DNA from: Pseudogymnoascus destructans | Lineage: Eukaryota; Ascomycota; Leotiomycetes; Thelebolales; Thelebolaceae | Direction: 5' to 3' | Length of the DNA stretch: 64,000 bases | NCBI RefSeq assembly: GCF_001641265.1 | Contig: NW_020167523.1 | Coordinates: 558,001 to 622,000, forward strand | The notes under the pieces: generated by a model | Databases searched by the model: none | What the model was told of the DNA's origin: nothing | What the model saw: the letters and a program-made list of their open reading frames with translations, nothing else | Made by a program: the position numbers and the translations under genes | In this document: positions 10,277 through 20,773 of the stretch, one piece after another | Position numbering within the stretch: the first letter of the stretch is position 1 | Layout: each line of letters starts with the position of its first letter

Positions 10277-11480
10277 ATGGCTTCTCCTCGTACGTCATGG
10301 CCCTTTACCCCAAGTTTACCGATTCCCAAGTTTTCTTACTGACGGCCATCTACAGAACAACTCCGCACGGTCACCACCGACCTCCTCAAGATCAACCACC
10401 CGGTTATGCTTGCTGGTATGAACGTTGCCGCCGGCCCTGAGCTCGCTGCCGCCGTCACCAATGCTGGAGGCCTCGGTGTTCTCGGGGGAATTGGCTACAC
10501 CCCAGACATGCTCCGCGAGCAAATCGCCGAGCTGAAGTCTTTCCTAAAGGACAAGAACGCACCATTCGGTGTTGACTTGCTCCTCCCCCAGGTTGGTGGC
10601 AGTGCCCGCAAGACCAAGTAAGCCCACCTTCGCATGCATAAGCGAGAGATATCACAGTAAGCAGCGTGCTGACGATTCTTAAAACAGCTACGATTACACC
10701 AAGGGAAAGCTTAACGAGCTCATTGAAATCATTATCGAGAGTGGCGCGAGGCTCTTCGTCTCAGCCGTCGGTGTCCCACCCAAGCACGTCGTTGACAGGC
10801 TCCACGCCGCCGGTATCCTGTACATGAACATGATCGGACACCCCAAGCACGTTAAGAAGTGCCTCGAGCTCGGCGTTGATCTCATCTGCGCGCAAGGTGG
10901 TGAGGGTGGTGGCCACACTGGTGATGTGCCAACCTCTATCCTCATCCCCTCTGTTGTCGAGCTCTGCAAGGGCAAGACCAGCCCCATGACCGGCCAGCCC
11001 GTCCAGGTTGTTGCTGCCGGCGGTATCTACAACGGCCAGAGTGTCGCCTCGGCGCTTATGCTCGGCGCCAGCGCCGTCTGGGTTGGTACCCGTTTCATCG
11101 TCACCGATGAGGCTGGTGCGTCGCAGGCTCACCAGGACGCCGTCACCACCTCAGGCTTCGACGACAACGTCCGCACCATCATCTTCACCGGCCGCCCCAT
11201 GCGCGTCCGCAACAACCCATACATCACCAACTGGGAGGTGAACCGCGCACAGGAAATCAAGGACCTGACCTCCAAGGGTATAATCCCCGTCGAGGATGAC
11301 TTCGAGAAGATGGGTGACGAGATTGATGACGAGACTATGGACAGCGCCCGCCCATTCTTGATGGGTAAGGCGGCTGCTGTTGTTAACGAGAAGAAGTCGG
11401 CAAAGGCTGTTGTGGACGAGCTCGTCGGTGATGCCGTGAAGTGGCTCCAGATCGGAAACAAGATGATTGCCAAGTTGTAG
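10277..11480 (+). CDS. Nitronate monooxygenase (2-nitropropane dioxygenase family)
   Basis: Three exons: 10277-10289 (only 13 nt, encoding MASP plus one base), 10356-10617 and 10688-11480. Phases join and give 355 residues. It is an FMN-dependent TIM-barrel enzyme that oxidises alkyl nitronates. Seen: KINHPVMLAGMNVAAGPELA near the N-terminus, FGVDLLLPQVGG, SAVGVPPKHVV and CAQGGEGGGHTGDVP, with the histidine at about residue 168 in the position of the catalytic His of Neurospora NMO. Also seen are AAGGIYNGQSVASALMLGAS and VWVGTRF, the phosphate-binding end of the barrel. Length and motifs match fungal NMO proteins closely. The tiny first exon was chosen because it gives the only good ATG and a clean splice. 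Confidence 0.93.
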
Positions 11481-12574
11481 ATTAAGAGAGGGGAATTGGG
11501 CGGTGGGGGTTGAAAAACATTTAACACCTGTACATGATATCTAGCATTATGAATTTTAGCAAGAAATACATACAATATTTCAAGGCTCTATGATTGGTTC
11601 ATAAGAGTTATGTTATACCGTCACGTGGCTAATGCTTTTTTGGATTAACATGAGATTAGGCTCCATTGTTCGAACAGTCGGTGAGTTAGTGAAGTCATCA
11701 CGAGGACTTAGTCTTAGATATCTGCATGCCAATGCTCTGCTAACAGCATGTTCAGCTTTCAAAATATCAAGCTACCATCATCTTTACCCTCAATCCCCTC
11801 ATCCTTAATCATTCTCCGCGCTATGTCTCTCTTCCACCAGGTTCTCGGAGTTTATGTGCTGCCTAAGCTCCCTGCCGATCTCAGCCATATATGCACCCGC
11901 ATATGTAGGCTCATGCTCAGATATGGATTTCTGAGATGCGGTTCGTCCTTGGTGTTCTCTCTACCCCCGCCCTTCCATTGCCATACAATAGCTAAGGCTT
12001 AGGATCCTCCCTGATCTTCCGGTGCGCATTTAACATCGTCGATTATCCAATTGACGATCATGGGGCTACCTCTAGATGCAGCAATCTTGTACTCCCCAGG
12101 AGCTCCCTTGGTGCAACTTATCCCAGTCTCGGACTTCGTCTTACCAAGATTGTTTAGCTGACGAATTGTACCTGCCGCTGGCTCGATAATCAAAACAAGT
12201 CTCACTTGGAGATAACTCGGATGAAATACGTGGCAGCTCGAACTGGACCATAATGCACAATGCCGAGATATTTCCCTTATCTGTTTAAGATGTTGCACCG
12301 GGATCGGGTTTCGAATATCCATAACGAGCTCCCAACATGCTGTAAGCGCTGGTTCTCGTGGATGGAGTCCCAGATCCTGACGTATGACCCAGTACGTGAT
12401 CATCAGCAGATGAGCACGACATGCAGGACCGTGAGCTTCGTCCTTGCCTGCAAGATCCCCTCCGTTCCCTCGGCCAAATAGTCAGTATATATACCGCCTC
12501 CAAGTTCCATTTCTCATTTCTCATCTCACGAATCATTCTTCACCTTCCAACAAATACCTTCCGTATATCATAAA
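11481..12574. other. Intergenic region with weak minus-strand frame
   Basis: About 1.1 kb. The longest frame (11999-12403, minus, 134 codons) is hydrophilic with scattered cysteines. It shows no motif, signal peptide or splice context I can defend. It is recorded as unassigned rather than as a gene. The end of the stretch should contain the former promoter of the pseudogene that follows. Confidence 0.4.
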
Positions 12575-14060
12575 ATGGTCGCCCAAGTTCTTTCTTCCCC
12601 TGCCCCTCTGGGCCTGTCCTCCCTTCGGCGGTAGAAGCTCCCACTCTCTCCCAGAAGCTTCTGTCCCTCCGCCACGTCCTCAGCTCTGGCGCTTCCATTA
12701 ATGAAGCCAAGGAACCAGGCTTCAAAGTCCTGTCATCTGGCTGGAGCGATATCGGCCCCATCGTGGCTGGTGCTTTTATCAATGTTGCTACTGAGCAAGA
12801 TGTTGTCGTCTCGGTAACCCCTCTTGAGTGTTGAACATGTAGCTAACACTTTTTAGATTACCTGGGCTACCATGAACTCTGTCCCTATCCAAGTCCGAGG
12901 CAGTGGCCACATGTGGATAAACTCGCTCCCCAGCTCAGGCGTAGTAATTAACACCCTCCCTCTCGCCTCCATCGCTATCGATGCTGCATCTGGCACCGCA
13001 ACCATTGGCGCAGGGACTCTTGTCGGCGAGGCCACCGATGCAGCACACGCAGCAGACGTCCACCTCCCCCTCGCCGCTTGCCCATCGGTCACTGTCATCG
13101 GTCCACTCTTGGTGGGGGTCTTGGGACGTTCCAAGGCCTTTATGGTCTGGGCATTGACTCCCTTCCCTCCGCTCGCGTGGCTACTGCCGCTGGGAAGCTT
13201 CTGACTGTCACTTCGGAGTCGCACCAGGATCTCTTCTACGCGCTGCGCGGGGCTGGAAACTCATTTGTGGCCGTGACCGAGATCACGATGCGTGCTTACC
13301 CCAAGATCAACCGGGGGATCCACTTCTCGCGCGACCTATCCTTCGTGCCTTCTGAGGCAGTCGGCGAAGCAGTGAATGCGCTCCCTCGTATTCCGCACGC
13401 CAAGATGCAGCTTTACATGGTCTCACCGGCCCAACCTTTACTCCGACTCTCATCCTAAACATCTGGTACGCTGGCACTGCTGCTGAGGGATTGGAGCACT
13501 TCGCGCCCCTCTTTGCTCTGGGCCCAATCCAACAGATTGGATCAGCAGATGGCATGATCTCTGCGGACAGGCTCAATGAAAGTGTTGATGAACTGGCCGT
13601 CTTTGACGGGCTCAAGCAGCCGGAAGCGTGATGCTTAAAGATCTGGATGGCAAGGCTGTGAGAGCATGCTGGAACGACTATTCGTCCTTCGTCAAGGCTA
13701 ACCCGAGTGCTAACGAAAGCGCGGTGGTCTTCCAGGTATATGATGTCACGAAGTTGCTCGAGCTCGAGTCTTTGGGAGGTGAGAGCGCATACCCCCACCG
13801 TCAGTCAGTTCGGGATTGTCGCGTCAGTGGTGGCGAAGTATGAGGATGCGCACCTCGATGCAGCGGCGTCGGAGTTCGTGGACGAGACTCTAGATCTACT
13901 CACCCCGAAGGAGGGAAAGAATGTTTACTGCAACATTTCACGCGGTGGAGAGACACTGGAGGAGCTGTTTGGCAGTGCGGAGAGGGTGGAGCGGTTGAGA
14001 GAGATCAAGAAGACATGGGATTCCGCGAATCAGTTCAAGGGATTTGCAAGCTTACTATAA
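12575..14060 (+). pseudogene. Decayed FAD-linked oxidoreductase (berberine-bridge/FAD_binding_4 type)
   Basis: Pieces in several frames add up to one FAD-dependent oxidase. An N-terminal segment (from ATG 12575) runs through VLSSGWSDIGP; a likely intron follows at about 12816-12857. Then come ITWATMNSVPIQVRGSGHMW, a GAGT-containing FAD-binding segment, LGGGLGTFQGLYGLGIDSLP, DLFYALRGAGNSFVAVTEIT and a C-terminal substrate domain to 14060. I count at least four single-base frameshifts: near 12630, near 13102 where GGT-TCC lost one T, near 13430, and near 13790 where a run of C gained a base. There is also an in-frame stop near 13630. Decay is by indels and not by C-to-T change. Known family members oxidise phenolic or sugar substrates and often sit in secondary-metabolite clusters, but no cluster is seen here. 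Confidence 0.85.
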
Positions 14061-14211
14061 GGATCAGAGAGTACGATTTTCCGCGTCGAAGATAGATCTT
14101 AAGATACAATTACTTCAAGGGCATTATTGCGAGTTGCCGCATTGCATTCATTCTGAGAATCCATTTCTACTTCAAATGAACTCCGTGATGAATTCTTCTC
14201 TGTGATAAACA

Positions 14212-14385
14212 GCCTCCCTAACAAACCCGTCACTACAACAAATTACCCTCCATAGTGAATTCATCCGAACAAACAAATGACCTCCCACGACGAATTAATC
14301 CTTATCACAAATAACCTTCCATAACGAATCCATCATTACCACAAGTGAGCCTCCGTAGCAAATCCATCACCATAACACAACTTGC
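14212..14385. repeat. Degenerate ~34-bp tandem repeat, about five units
   Basis: Successive units begin CCTCCCTAACAAA, CCCTCCATAGTGAAT, CCTCCCACGACGAATT, CCTTCCATAACGAAT and GCCTCCGTAGCAAAT. Each is followed by a variant of TCATCACTACCACAA. Units are 33-35 bp and clearly diverged from one another, so the array is old. It lies between the oxidoreductase pseudogene and the gene at 14400-14831. Confidence 0.7.
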
Positions 14386-14399
14386 AATGCCCCTCCCAC

Positions 14400-14831
14400 T
14401 TAATTGGTAGCTGTGATCTGCGCCGCTGTCTTCAGAGCCCTTGGCGTCGTGTCCCCATGGAGACTGATGCGACTCAAGGCTCTGGTCAACGCATCCGCAT
14501 GCTGCTGGTGGTCACCCCCTAACATGCTCAAACCCCCACCCCCAAATTCAGATCCATCTCCGAACTCAGACATCCTGCTGACGTTGGGCATCGGTGGGAG
14601 TCCTTCCTCCGGGCTGTGGTTGCCGGAGTGGCTGCCGCGGGAGATTGGCGTCATAGAGGCCTTGGTAGAGTTGCTGCCCTCGTTTGTGCCGATGCTGCTG
14701 GCCCCGGTGGACTTGGCTGGGGAAGTGGAGGGAGAGCTCTTTGCTGGGCTGGATGGAGTGCGGTTCTCCGTGTTGCCGGTGGAGGAGGATTGAGCCCACA
14801 TATCTTCCTTGCGGGTGCGATTGGTGCTCAT
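14400..14831 (-). CDS. Hypothetical Ser/Thr/Pro-rich small protein
   Basis: Single-exon frame of 143 residues, starting MSTNRTRKEDMWAQSSSTG. The first 90 residues are rich in S, T, P, G and N and are presumably disordered. The C-terminal part (HADALTRALSRISLHGD) could form an amphipathic helix. There is no signal peptide, membrane segment or catalytic motif. Codon choice and a sensible start (with an AC-rich leader upstream) favour a real gene. I do not recognise the family and give no function. Confidence 0.55.
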   Translation of the reverse strand: MSTNRTRKEDMWAQSSSTGNTENRTPSSPAKSSPSTSPAKSTGASSIGTNEGSNSTKASMTPISRGSHSGNHSPEEGLPPMPNVSRMSEFGDGSEFGGGGLSMLGGDHQQHADALTRALSRISLHGDTTPRALKTAAQITATN

Positions 14832-15409
14832 TGTGACTAGTTGATGTTGAGTTTCTATAACTTCATTTGGAGGGAAACGTCTATTTACCTTTGTAGTTGG
14901 AAGGTGGACTTTGAAGTTGGATTGGCGGTGATGACCGAGAGTGACCGACGAAAAGGTTGATAGGAATAGATCTTGTTAGACCTGATGGTGGTGGTGGTGA
15001 TTGTGATAAAAGAGTGAATGGATAAAGGAAGGAGGGGTAAACAAACTAAGAAGGGGGGGCTTTTATAAAGACACGCCAATCGTATATTATTGAGGTGAGT
15101 CGACAAAGCAGCTTGCTCATCCCTCAGAATGAGAAATGAGAAATGGATAACAAAGACGTGAATCGACCACTGCGTCGAGGAATGACGAGAAGGACTATTA
15201 CAGCGTATTCTAACATCTATAATAACTTCAATCCTATAGAGGTTATAAACTATTGCAATTATACGTGTTTGTTTAGTCCTTCTTTATTAGGTGATAGCCT
15301 ATTCCAATGTAAATCGCACTGTAATTGCACTGTACCAACTCTAGTATCACATATGGGCCTTCTTCAGCCAACAGAATAACCAAATCTATAACTGATTGTA
15401 TTCGTTTGT
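14832..15409. other. Intergenic, promoter side of the small Ser/Pro-rich gene
   Basis: This stretch contains the 5' flank of the minus-strand gene ending at 14831 and the 3' flank of the JmjC gene. The GGTGGTGGTGGTG tract near 14987 and short AT-rich stretches are the only features. The frames present carry no recognisable content. Confidence 0.45.
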
Positions 15410-17068
15410 TCAATTCCACCAGAAGCTCACGCTGAAGCTAACACTCAAACTCCTCACATAGTGCCACCACCCCACGGGTATATACAAGAACTCCCCCTCC
15501 TCCAGAATCACATCCACATATCTCGCCTCCCCAAACGCCTTAAACCTCTCCCTATATCTCTCTCTCCTCACTCCTCTACTGACTGTTTCCGTCGCCGTCT
15601 CCATCTGCTCGTCCTCCTCCCCCTTCTCCGGCACCTCATCCCACCCCTCCCAAGCCCCAACATCAACCAAACTCGTATTCCCCATATCCACCCCCCCTTC
15701 CTCCCCTCTCGGCGCCAATCGAACCGTCTCCCGTGGCCCATAAAGCCGCACATACTTCCTCCCCACCACCTGTGCGAGGATATTATGATACGGGTCAACA
15801 TGCAGCGGGCTGATCGTACCCGCCGGTCCGAACCACGCATTCAGCAGCGGGTCATCCAGCTTTGCGGTCGCAGCATGCACGGCTGCCATTGGCGAGGATA
15901 AATGAGGAGGTGAAGGATCGAGCCAGCAGACGTCGGGGATGAGGATGTCGGAGCGTAGGGAGGGGATTTGGGAGAAGAGGTTGTGTTGGGCTAGGTACCC
16001 TGTTTTTCGCCCTTCGTCTTGTTCTTGACTTATCACACCATCACCATTCTCATCCTTTTCTACTCGTCCGATAGTCGATGGTCGCATAACGAATTCCTCC
16101 AGGAAATCCTTGAACGGTATGATCCACTGTCCCCATCCGCCATCCACATAGCTCCTCCCGACCTCCACAGGCACAAGTCGACGCCCTCCCAGCGTTCTCT
16201 TCAGCAAATACTCTGGATTTGACCAGGGCCGCTCGCTCATCGCTGGCCAGTGGCCCATACCTCCCGTAAATACCACAGGGACGGGCCCCACGTCGGCGTC
16301 AGCCGGATTCGACATGAGCGCCCCCAAGGTGTAGCTGTCTGGCTCTTCCATTCGGGGAATTGGGTGCGAAACGGGTGGTGACAAGGAGGGCAAAGTTGGG
16401 AAACGATCCATCCCATCTCCTAGCCGCGAGTTTGCATTGCGAATCCTCGCCCGTTTGGCTGGCGGTTCGGAGGAATTTGTTTCAGGGGCCTCCTTTCTCG
16501 AATGCTCTTCCGCATCCAGTGTCGAATATTTTATTTCCAAGCCCTCTCCAGGCGACGCCTCTTCATCATGGCCCAACTCGCTCCCTTGGGCAATCACATC
16601 CTCCAAAATCTCAAATATCTTCTCAATCCACTCCCTCCTCCCCTCTCCCGGCGCACCACTCATAATAAGCACCATATCTAGCGTCTTAACCACCTCATCT
16701 ATCCATCCCACTTCTCCACCCTCATCACCAGACACCCCAACTATCGCCGCCACAGCCCTCACAATCCCCACCTCACATACCATTCTCCTCCACGCCACGG
16801 GGACCTGATGGAAGGGATACACATATAGCTTCCCCCTCGCAGTCCGCTCTAGGTCCGCGAGCCGCTTCAGAAGCAGGGCACCACTATAACTTCCCACCGG
16901 CTTGAATAGAAGAGTCGTTTGACGCCTCAGCAAGGCAAGGAGGAGCGGAGGAAGCTCCAGGAGCTCATCCGAAAAGGGGGTGGTATCACGTGATGATGTT
17001 TCTTGTGTGGAGAGGTTGGAGTGGATGGTGGAGAGGATTTGGAGGGCATGGGAGCGGAGGTGTTCCAT
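15410..17068 (-). CDS. JmjC/cupin_8 domain protein, JMJD5 (KDM8)-like
   Basis: Single-exon gene of 552 residues. The N-terminal half is helical (LLALLRRQTTLLFKPVGSYS, PFHQVPVAWRRM), followed by a charged linker that contains PPAKRARIR, a possible nuclear localisation signal. The C-terminal half is a JmjC-type Fe(II)/2-oxoglutarate fold: VPVVFTGGMGHWPA, DGGWGQWIIPFKDFLEEFV, NAWFGPAGTISPLHVDPYHN (HxD iron ligands, about 416-420), VVGRKYVRLYGP and FLYIPVGWWHYVRSLSVSFS (third iron ligand His, about 536). This order matches JMJD5/KDM8-type hydroxylases. The substrate in fungi is not certain, so demethylase activity should not be assumed. An acidic insert (EKGEEDEQMETATE) interrupts the barrel between strands. 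Confidence 0.88.
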   Translation of the reverse strand: MEHLRSHALQILSTIHSNLSTQETSSRDTTPFSDELLELPPLLLALLRRQTTLLFKPVGSYSGALLLKRLADLERTARGKLYVYPFHQVPVAWRRMVCEVGIVRAVAAIVGVSGDEGGEVGWIDEVVKTLDMVLIMSGAPGEGRREWIEKIFEILEDVIAQGSELGHDEEASPGEGLEIKYSTLDAEEHSRKEAPETNSSEPPAKRARIRNANSRLGDGMDRFPTLPSLSPPVSHPIPRMEEPDSYTLGALMSNPADADVGPVPVVFTGGMGHWPAMSERPWSNPEYLLKRTLGGRRLVPVEVGRSYVDGGWGQWIIPFKDFLEEFVMRPSTIGRVEKDENGDGVISQEQDEGRKTGYLAQHNLFSQIPSLRSDILIPDVCWLDPSPPHLSSPMAAVHAATAKLDDPLLNAWFGPAGTISPLHVDPYHNILAQVVGRKYVRLYGPRETVRLAPRGEEGGVDMGNTSLVDVGAWEGWDEVPEKGEEDEQMETATETVSRGVRRERYRERFKAFGEARYVDVILEEGEFLYIPVGWWHYVRSLSVSFSVSFWWN

Positions 17069-19232
17069 TGCGTGCAGGTTTTCTAAGTAAGGGAGGTCAT
17101 TTCTTTACACGTATGGAGATGGGGATGGAGATGGGGATTCTGGCATAGTTTGGGAAAATGAGGTTGAAGAGTGGATGACTAAGCACGAGTATGTGTGAAG
17201 TTATCACATGACACTTTCTGTTTGTAACTACAGGAGACTCCTATTTGGTTTATTTTCATGGTTATAATTGTATTTCTCGATGATTCTACTATGTTGTACT
17301 CAGAGAGATTCATGGGAAGAGAGCGGAAGCGACTCCCGTTCACGCTCTTGCTGTGCTGCAGGTCTCATATTGGTTGATTCTCATGAGAAGCGGTGAACAA
17401 TTGAGAAAAACTTGATGGGGTTTCAAATGAACTCTGGGAACATTTTAGAGGCAAGGGGAAATCATGAGTCGGGTCCTCAGAGCGACTACTCGAATGAAAG
17501 AGCGGTGAAGTAAACCCCATGATCATAGGACCAGGACAGCCAAGCTGAAAATAACTGCTAAACAATAGGAGGCAAACGTGAACAGCGGGATTCAGTAATC
17601 CCTCCCTCAAAGACAAAAGTCTCGGGGGCTTCGTGTCAAGGGGAATCTGTCAGGTTGGAAAATAAATGAGAACCACCACGTGGGGTGACCGGGAATTCGG
17701 CACGGAGAAAACTGGGCTGACAAAAGTTTCGAAATGACGGCTGCCTACACCGATGAGAGATGCAGCAAATAGATAATCAGAAATATATGAAGGTTTGCCC
17801 AAAATGACGATCAGGCTCTCGAGAAATGGCGATAAACGGCCCAAAGTGGTGATATCAAAGCTGCGCCAGCATGAAACTTGGCAGCTAGCCTAGAGGCATA
17901 TCAAGAACCCCACGACCATGCGCGCTACGGCGGGAGACCGCTTCAAGCATTCCGCTGGTCATGCTGTACTCAGCTCCACCCCTTGCACAGCCGCCTCACG
18001 GAGCAAGGCCATCGTCGAGTCCACAGACCCCGTCTCTCCGTCTGCCAACACAGCACAGCTTAGGCAAACCATCCGGCTGACAGCCCCGCAAGCTCCCACC
18101 TATCACCGCCCCCTCCCCGATCCGATCCGAAGAGCGATGACCGAATCCCCCAATCCGGCCATCCGCCCCAAGGCACCCCCGCGAGCCGCACCCCCATTAT
18201 GCGCCCCATGCAACGCAGACGCCGTGCTCGCGCGGCCAAACGGCCCCCTCCGGCCCCCATTACCACGTGGCCCGAAATACCCTTCCGCAGTAGGCGCAGT
18301 ACAACCAACACCCTACAAAACCAAGCCCCTCCTTCCATCCTCCCCCCCAGTGCACAACACCGCTGCCTCCCCCCGGCCGAGGGGCCGATCGCTCGCACCT
18401 GACTACTTCTTGCTGCTGCCCGACCAACTCCTGGAGCCCCTGCCCCCCACCGGGCTGGCTGCGGTATTTTTGGCGGCTGCGTTCCCGGTTCCATGCAGTT
18501 GCCTTGGCCTGCACTCATGCAGCCGGGCTGCACGTCCTGCAGATTACGCGCGCCGGCCGAGGCAGAAGTGCGTGCGTAGTCGCAACGTTCGAAGCAGCGC
18601 GGTGGGCGCGAGCGACGGGGGATCACGCGTCGGGGCCGGCTAATGTGATGTGCTGTGCTGTGAGGTATACTATGGTAGAGAGCTCGTGGGAGTTACAGCG
18701 GCTGGGTGCCCAATGTCGCACCAGGGAGGCGGTCTGCCAATCGGAGGGCGCGGCACCAGAGGGCATGTGGTTACCGTGACGTGCAGTAGGAGGTAAGCGT
18801 TTGGGGCGAGGTGGATGTGGAGGATCGTCGGGTGAGGGGAGCGGAGGAGGAGGTTGTTCAGCCTTTTTTCGCCTCGTCTCTAGAGATGTATTTCCAGTTG
18901 TGATACTCATACTTGCCATGGCGGCAAATATGGATGAAGAGTACCGGATACGCTTGCGGTATCACTAGAAAGCAGCTTGGAGAGCTTAGAATCGTCAAGA
19001 ACGGCGACAGATGCGCCATGACGGCTAAGGGCATCTTAAAAGCTTGACTAACGCTTAAGGTCTAGAAGCTTCTAGTTCTCCTACAATGATATTTGCCAGC
19101 TTACCCCTCTCCTCCGCCTCTACAATGTCTCTTGGTCAAGAGGCGTTCGGCCAACCCCTAAGTTGGCCTTGTATATCCTTTGTGTGCGGCTTGCCTTTCC
19201 TAGGAGATGGTCGACTCTCGAGAGGCTCTTTG
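17069..19232. other. Gene-poor intergenic region, partly GC-rich
   Basis: About 2.2 kb between the JmjC gene and the first transposon cluster. A GGGGATGGAGAT-type simple repeat lies near 17112-17136. The block 17900-18650 is GC-rich and gives long open frames on both strands, which is expected from composition. A minus-strand frame starting at 18919 (MASMSITTGNTSLETRRKKA, then a proline tract) could be a first exon of a lost gene, but I find no continuation. No firm gene is called. Confidence 0.45.
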
Positions 19233-20206
19233 TGTCATACTGACATTCGTTGCACTCAGTTTGCTATCAAACTCAAGAGCAAACTTGGAAATCTCCTCCT
19301 CAAACCTACAAGTCACTATACATATTTTGGCTTATCACACCAACAACAAGAGCAATACTACTCAACGATTGCTACAACCATCTATGATTCATTACACGTC
19401 ATCGCTCCTTAGTTACTGGGCCGATATTACCACATAGCATATCTCTACAACCCTCTATGATTCATTACATGACATCACTCATACTACCACATGACATATC
19501 TCTACCAACTAGAGGCCTAGGAGCATGAACGATAGCTCTAAAAGCTCCTACGAACCTCTATGATTCATTACATGTCATCGCTCTTTAGTTACCCACAAGA
19601 TTGGTTAAGTTATGACATAATTTGTCTATGACATAATTTGTCTATGACATAATTTGTCTATGACATAATTTGTCTATGACATAATTTGTCTATGACATAA
19701 TTTGTCTATAGGGGTACTCTGACCTTGGACCTCCTTTTACTTCCTATAGGCTACGAACCTAAGAGATGGTTCTATGGGATTCTCTTACGTCGACTACAGC
19801 TACCAAGCCTGGTAAGTCATGGAAAGTCTTGGAAAATGAGAGAACTACATTCCTTTAGCATAAATAGGATTGCCCTTTCCTTAAGAAAGGGCAAGCAGAC
19901 AATACAGTAAATCGACTATCACATACTTCCACGTCTTTTCCAAGCTTCCAAGCATTCGTCTTGTTACTCCTTGTTTCTGAAAAGTCAGTGAGGTGTTAAC
20001 CTCTGACTTACCCCTGAGTTCCCAGACTCAACATTTGTTGCAACTTGTCTGAACCACTTCACTACATCACACACCTGATTGCTGCATTGTGGAATAGTCT
20101 AAGCTACGACCCTTTGGCTCTGTTTTCTAAGACAGTGTGTTGTCTTAGTAAATTCATCCCTTCCTTGGGTGGCTAGATTCTCACATCTGGTGCACCCACC
20201 ATTACA
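19233..20206 (+). repeat. Solo LTR, family alpha, copy A
   Basis: 974 bp beginning TGTCATACTGACATTCG and ending CACCCACCATTACA, so it has TG..CA ends. It matches copies at 26999-27924 and 61087-62060. It includes a CATAAATAG TATA-like site and a six-copy 16-bp array (19612-19707). No internal retroelement region adjoins it. Instead an inverted partial copy starts immediately at 20207, so no target duplication can be scored. Confidence 0.85.
19612..19707. repeat. 16-bp tandem array (ATGACATAATTTGTCT), six copies, inside LTR alpha copy A
   Basis: Six perfect head-to-tail copies. The alpha copy at 61087-62060 also carries six (61466-61561), while the copy at 26999-27924 and the inverted copy carry one. 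Copy number therefore separates two sublineages of the LTR. Confidence 0.9.
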
Positions 20207-20623
20207 CCCCTATAGACAAATTATGTCATAACTTAACCAATATTGTGGGTAACTAAGGAGCGATGACGTGTAATGAATCATAGACGGCTGTAGAAGCTTT
20301 TGGAGCTATCGTTCATGTTCCTAGGCCTCTAGTTGATAGAGATATGTCATGTGTAGTATTAGCCCAGTAACTAAGGAGTGATGTCATGTAATGAATCATA
20401 GAGGGTTGTAGAGATATGCTATGTGGTCATATCAGCCCAGTAACTAAGGAGCAATGACGTGTAATGAATCATAGATGGTTGTAGCAATTGTTGAGTAGTA
20501 TTGCTCTTGTTGTTGGTGTGATAAGCCAAAATATGTATAGTGACTTGTAGGTTTGAGGAGGAGATTTCCAAGTTTGCTCTTGAGTTTGATAGCAAACTGA
20601 GTGCAACGAATGTCAGTATGACA
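20207..20623 (-). repeat. Inverted, truncated LTR alpha copy
   Basis: This is the reverse complement of roughly the first 480 bp of the alpha LTR, running from the TATAGACAAATTATG region back to the LTR start at 20623 (CAGTATGACA read on plus). It abuts copy A tail to tail, so the pair makes a long inverted repeat with about 500 bp of loop. It carries some substitutions and lacks a few internal stretches relative to copy A. Confidence 0.85.
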
Positions 20624-20704
20624 TAATCCCCTACCTCCTCTGTTAAGTAAAACCTTTATATAAGAAACCTCTATATACCCTATTAGATAGGAAGTATCGT
20701 TACA
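20624..20704 (+). repeat. Fragment of an LTR related to element II, AT-shifted
   Basis: TAATCCCCTACCTCCTCTG and the following bases, ending CGTTACA, align with the last 80 bp of the element II LTR (ending at 50861 and 57385). Many differences are C-to-T or G-to-A. The LTR end is intact on the right. The left end is cut by the alpha LTR, which therefore appears to have inserted into this older LTR. Confidence 0.7.
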
Positions 20705-20773
20705 ATCTCTACTAACCTAGAAAATGTTAGTGAAGCTTGCCAACCGACTCCGTACTCACTAACTACTTACCTA

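Noticed and set aside
11999..12403. 134-codon minus-strand frame as a secreted Cys-containing protein
   Set aside because: No signal peptide, few cysteines, and no upstream exon could be found.
17918..18643. 241-codon plus-strand frame with proline and alanine runs
   Set aside because: Lies in a GC-rich block that is open on both strands. It has no domain, poor start context and no splice or neighbour support.
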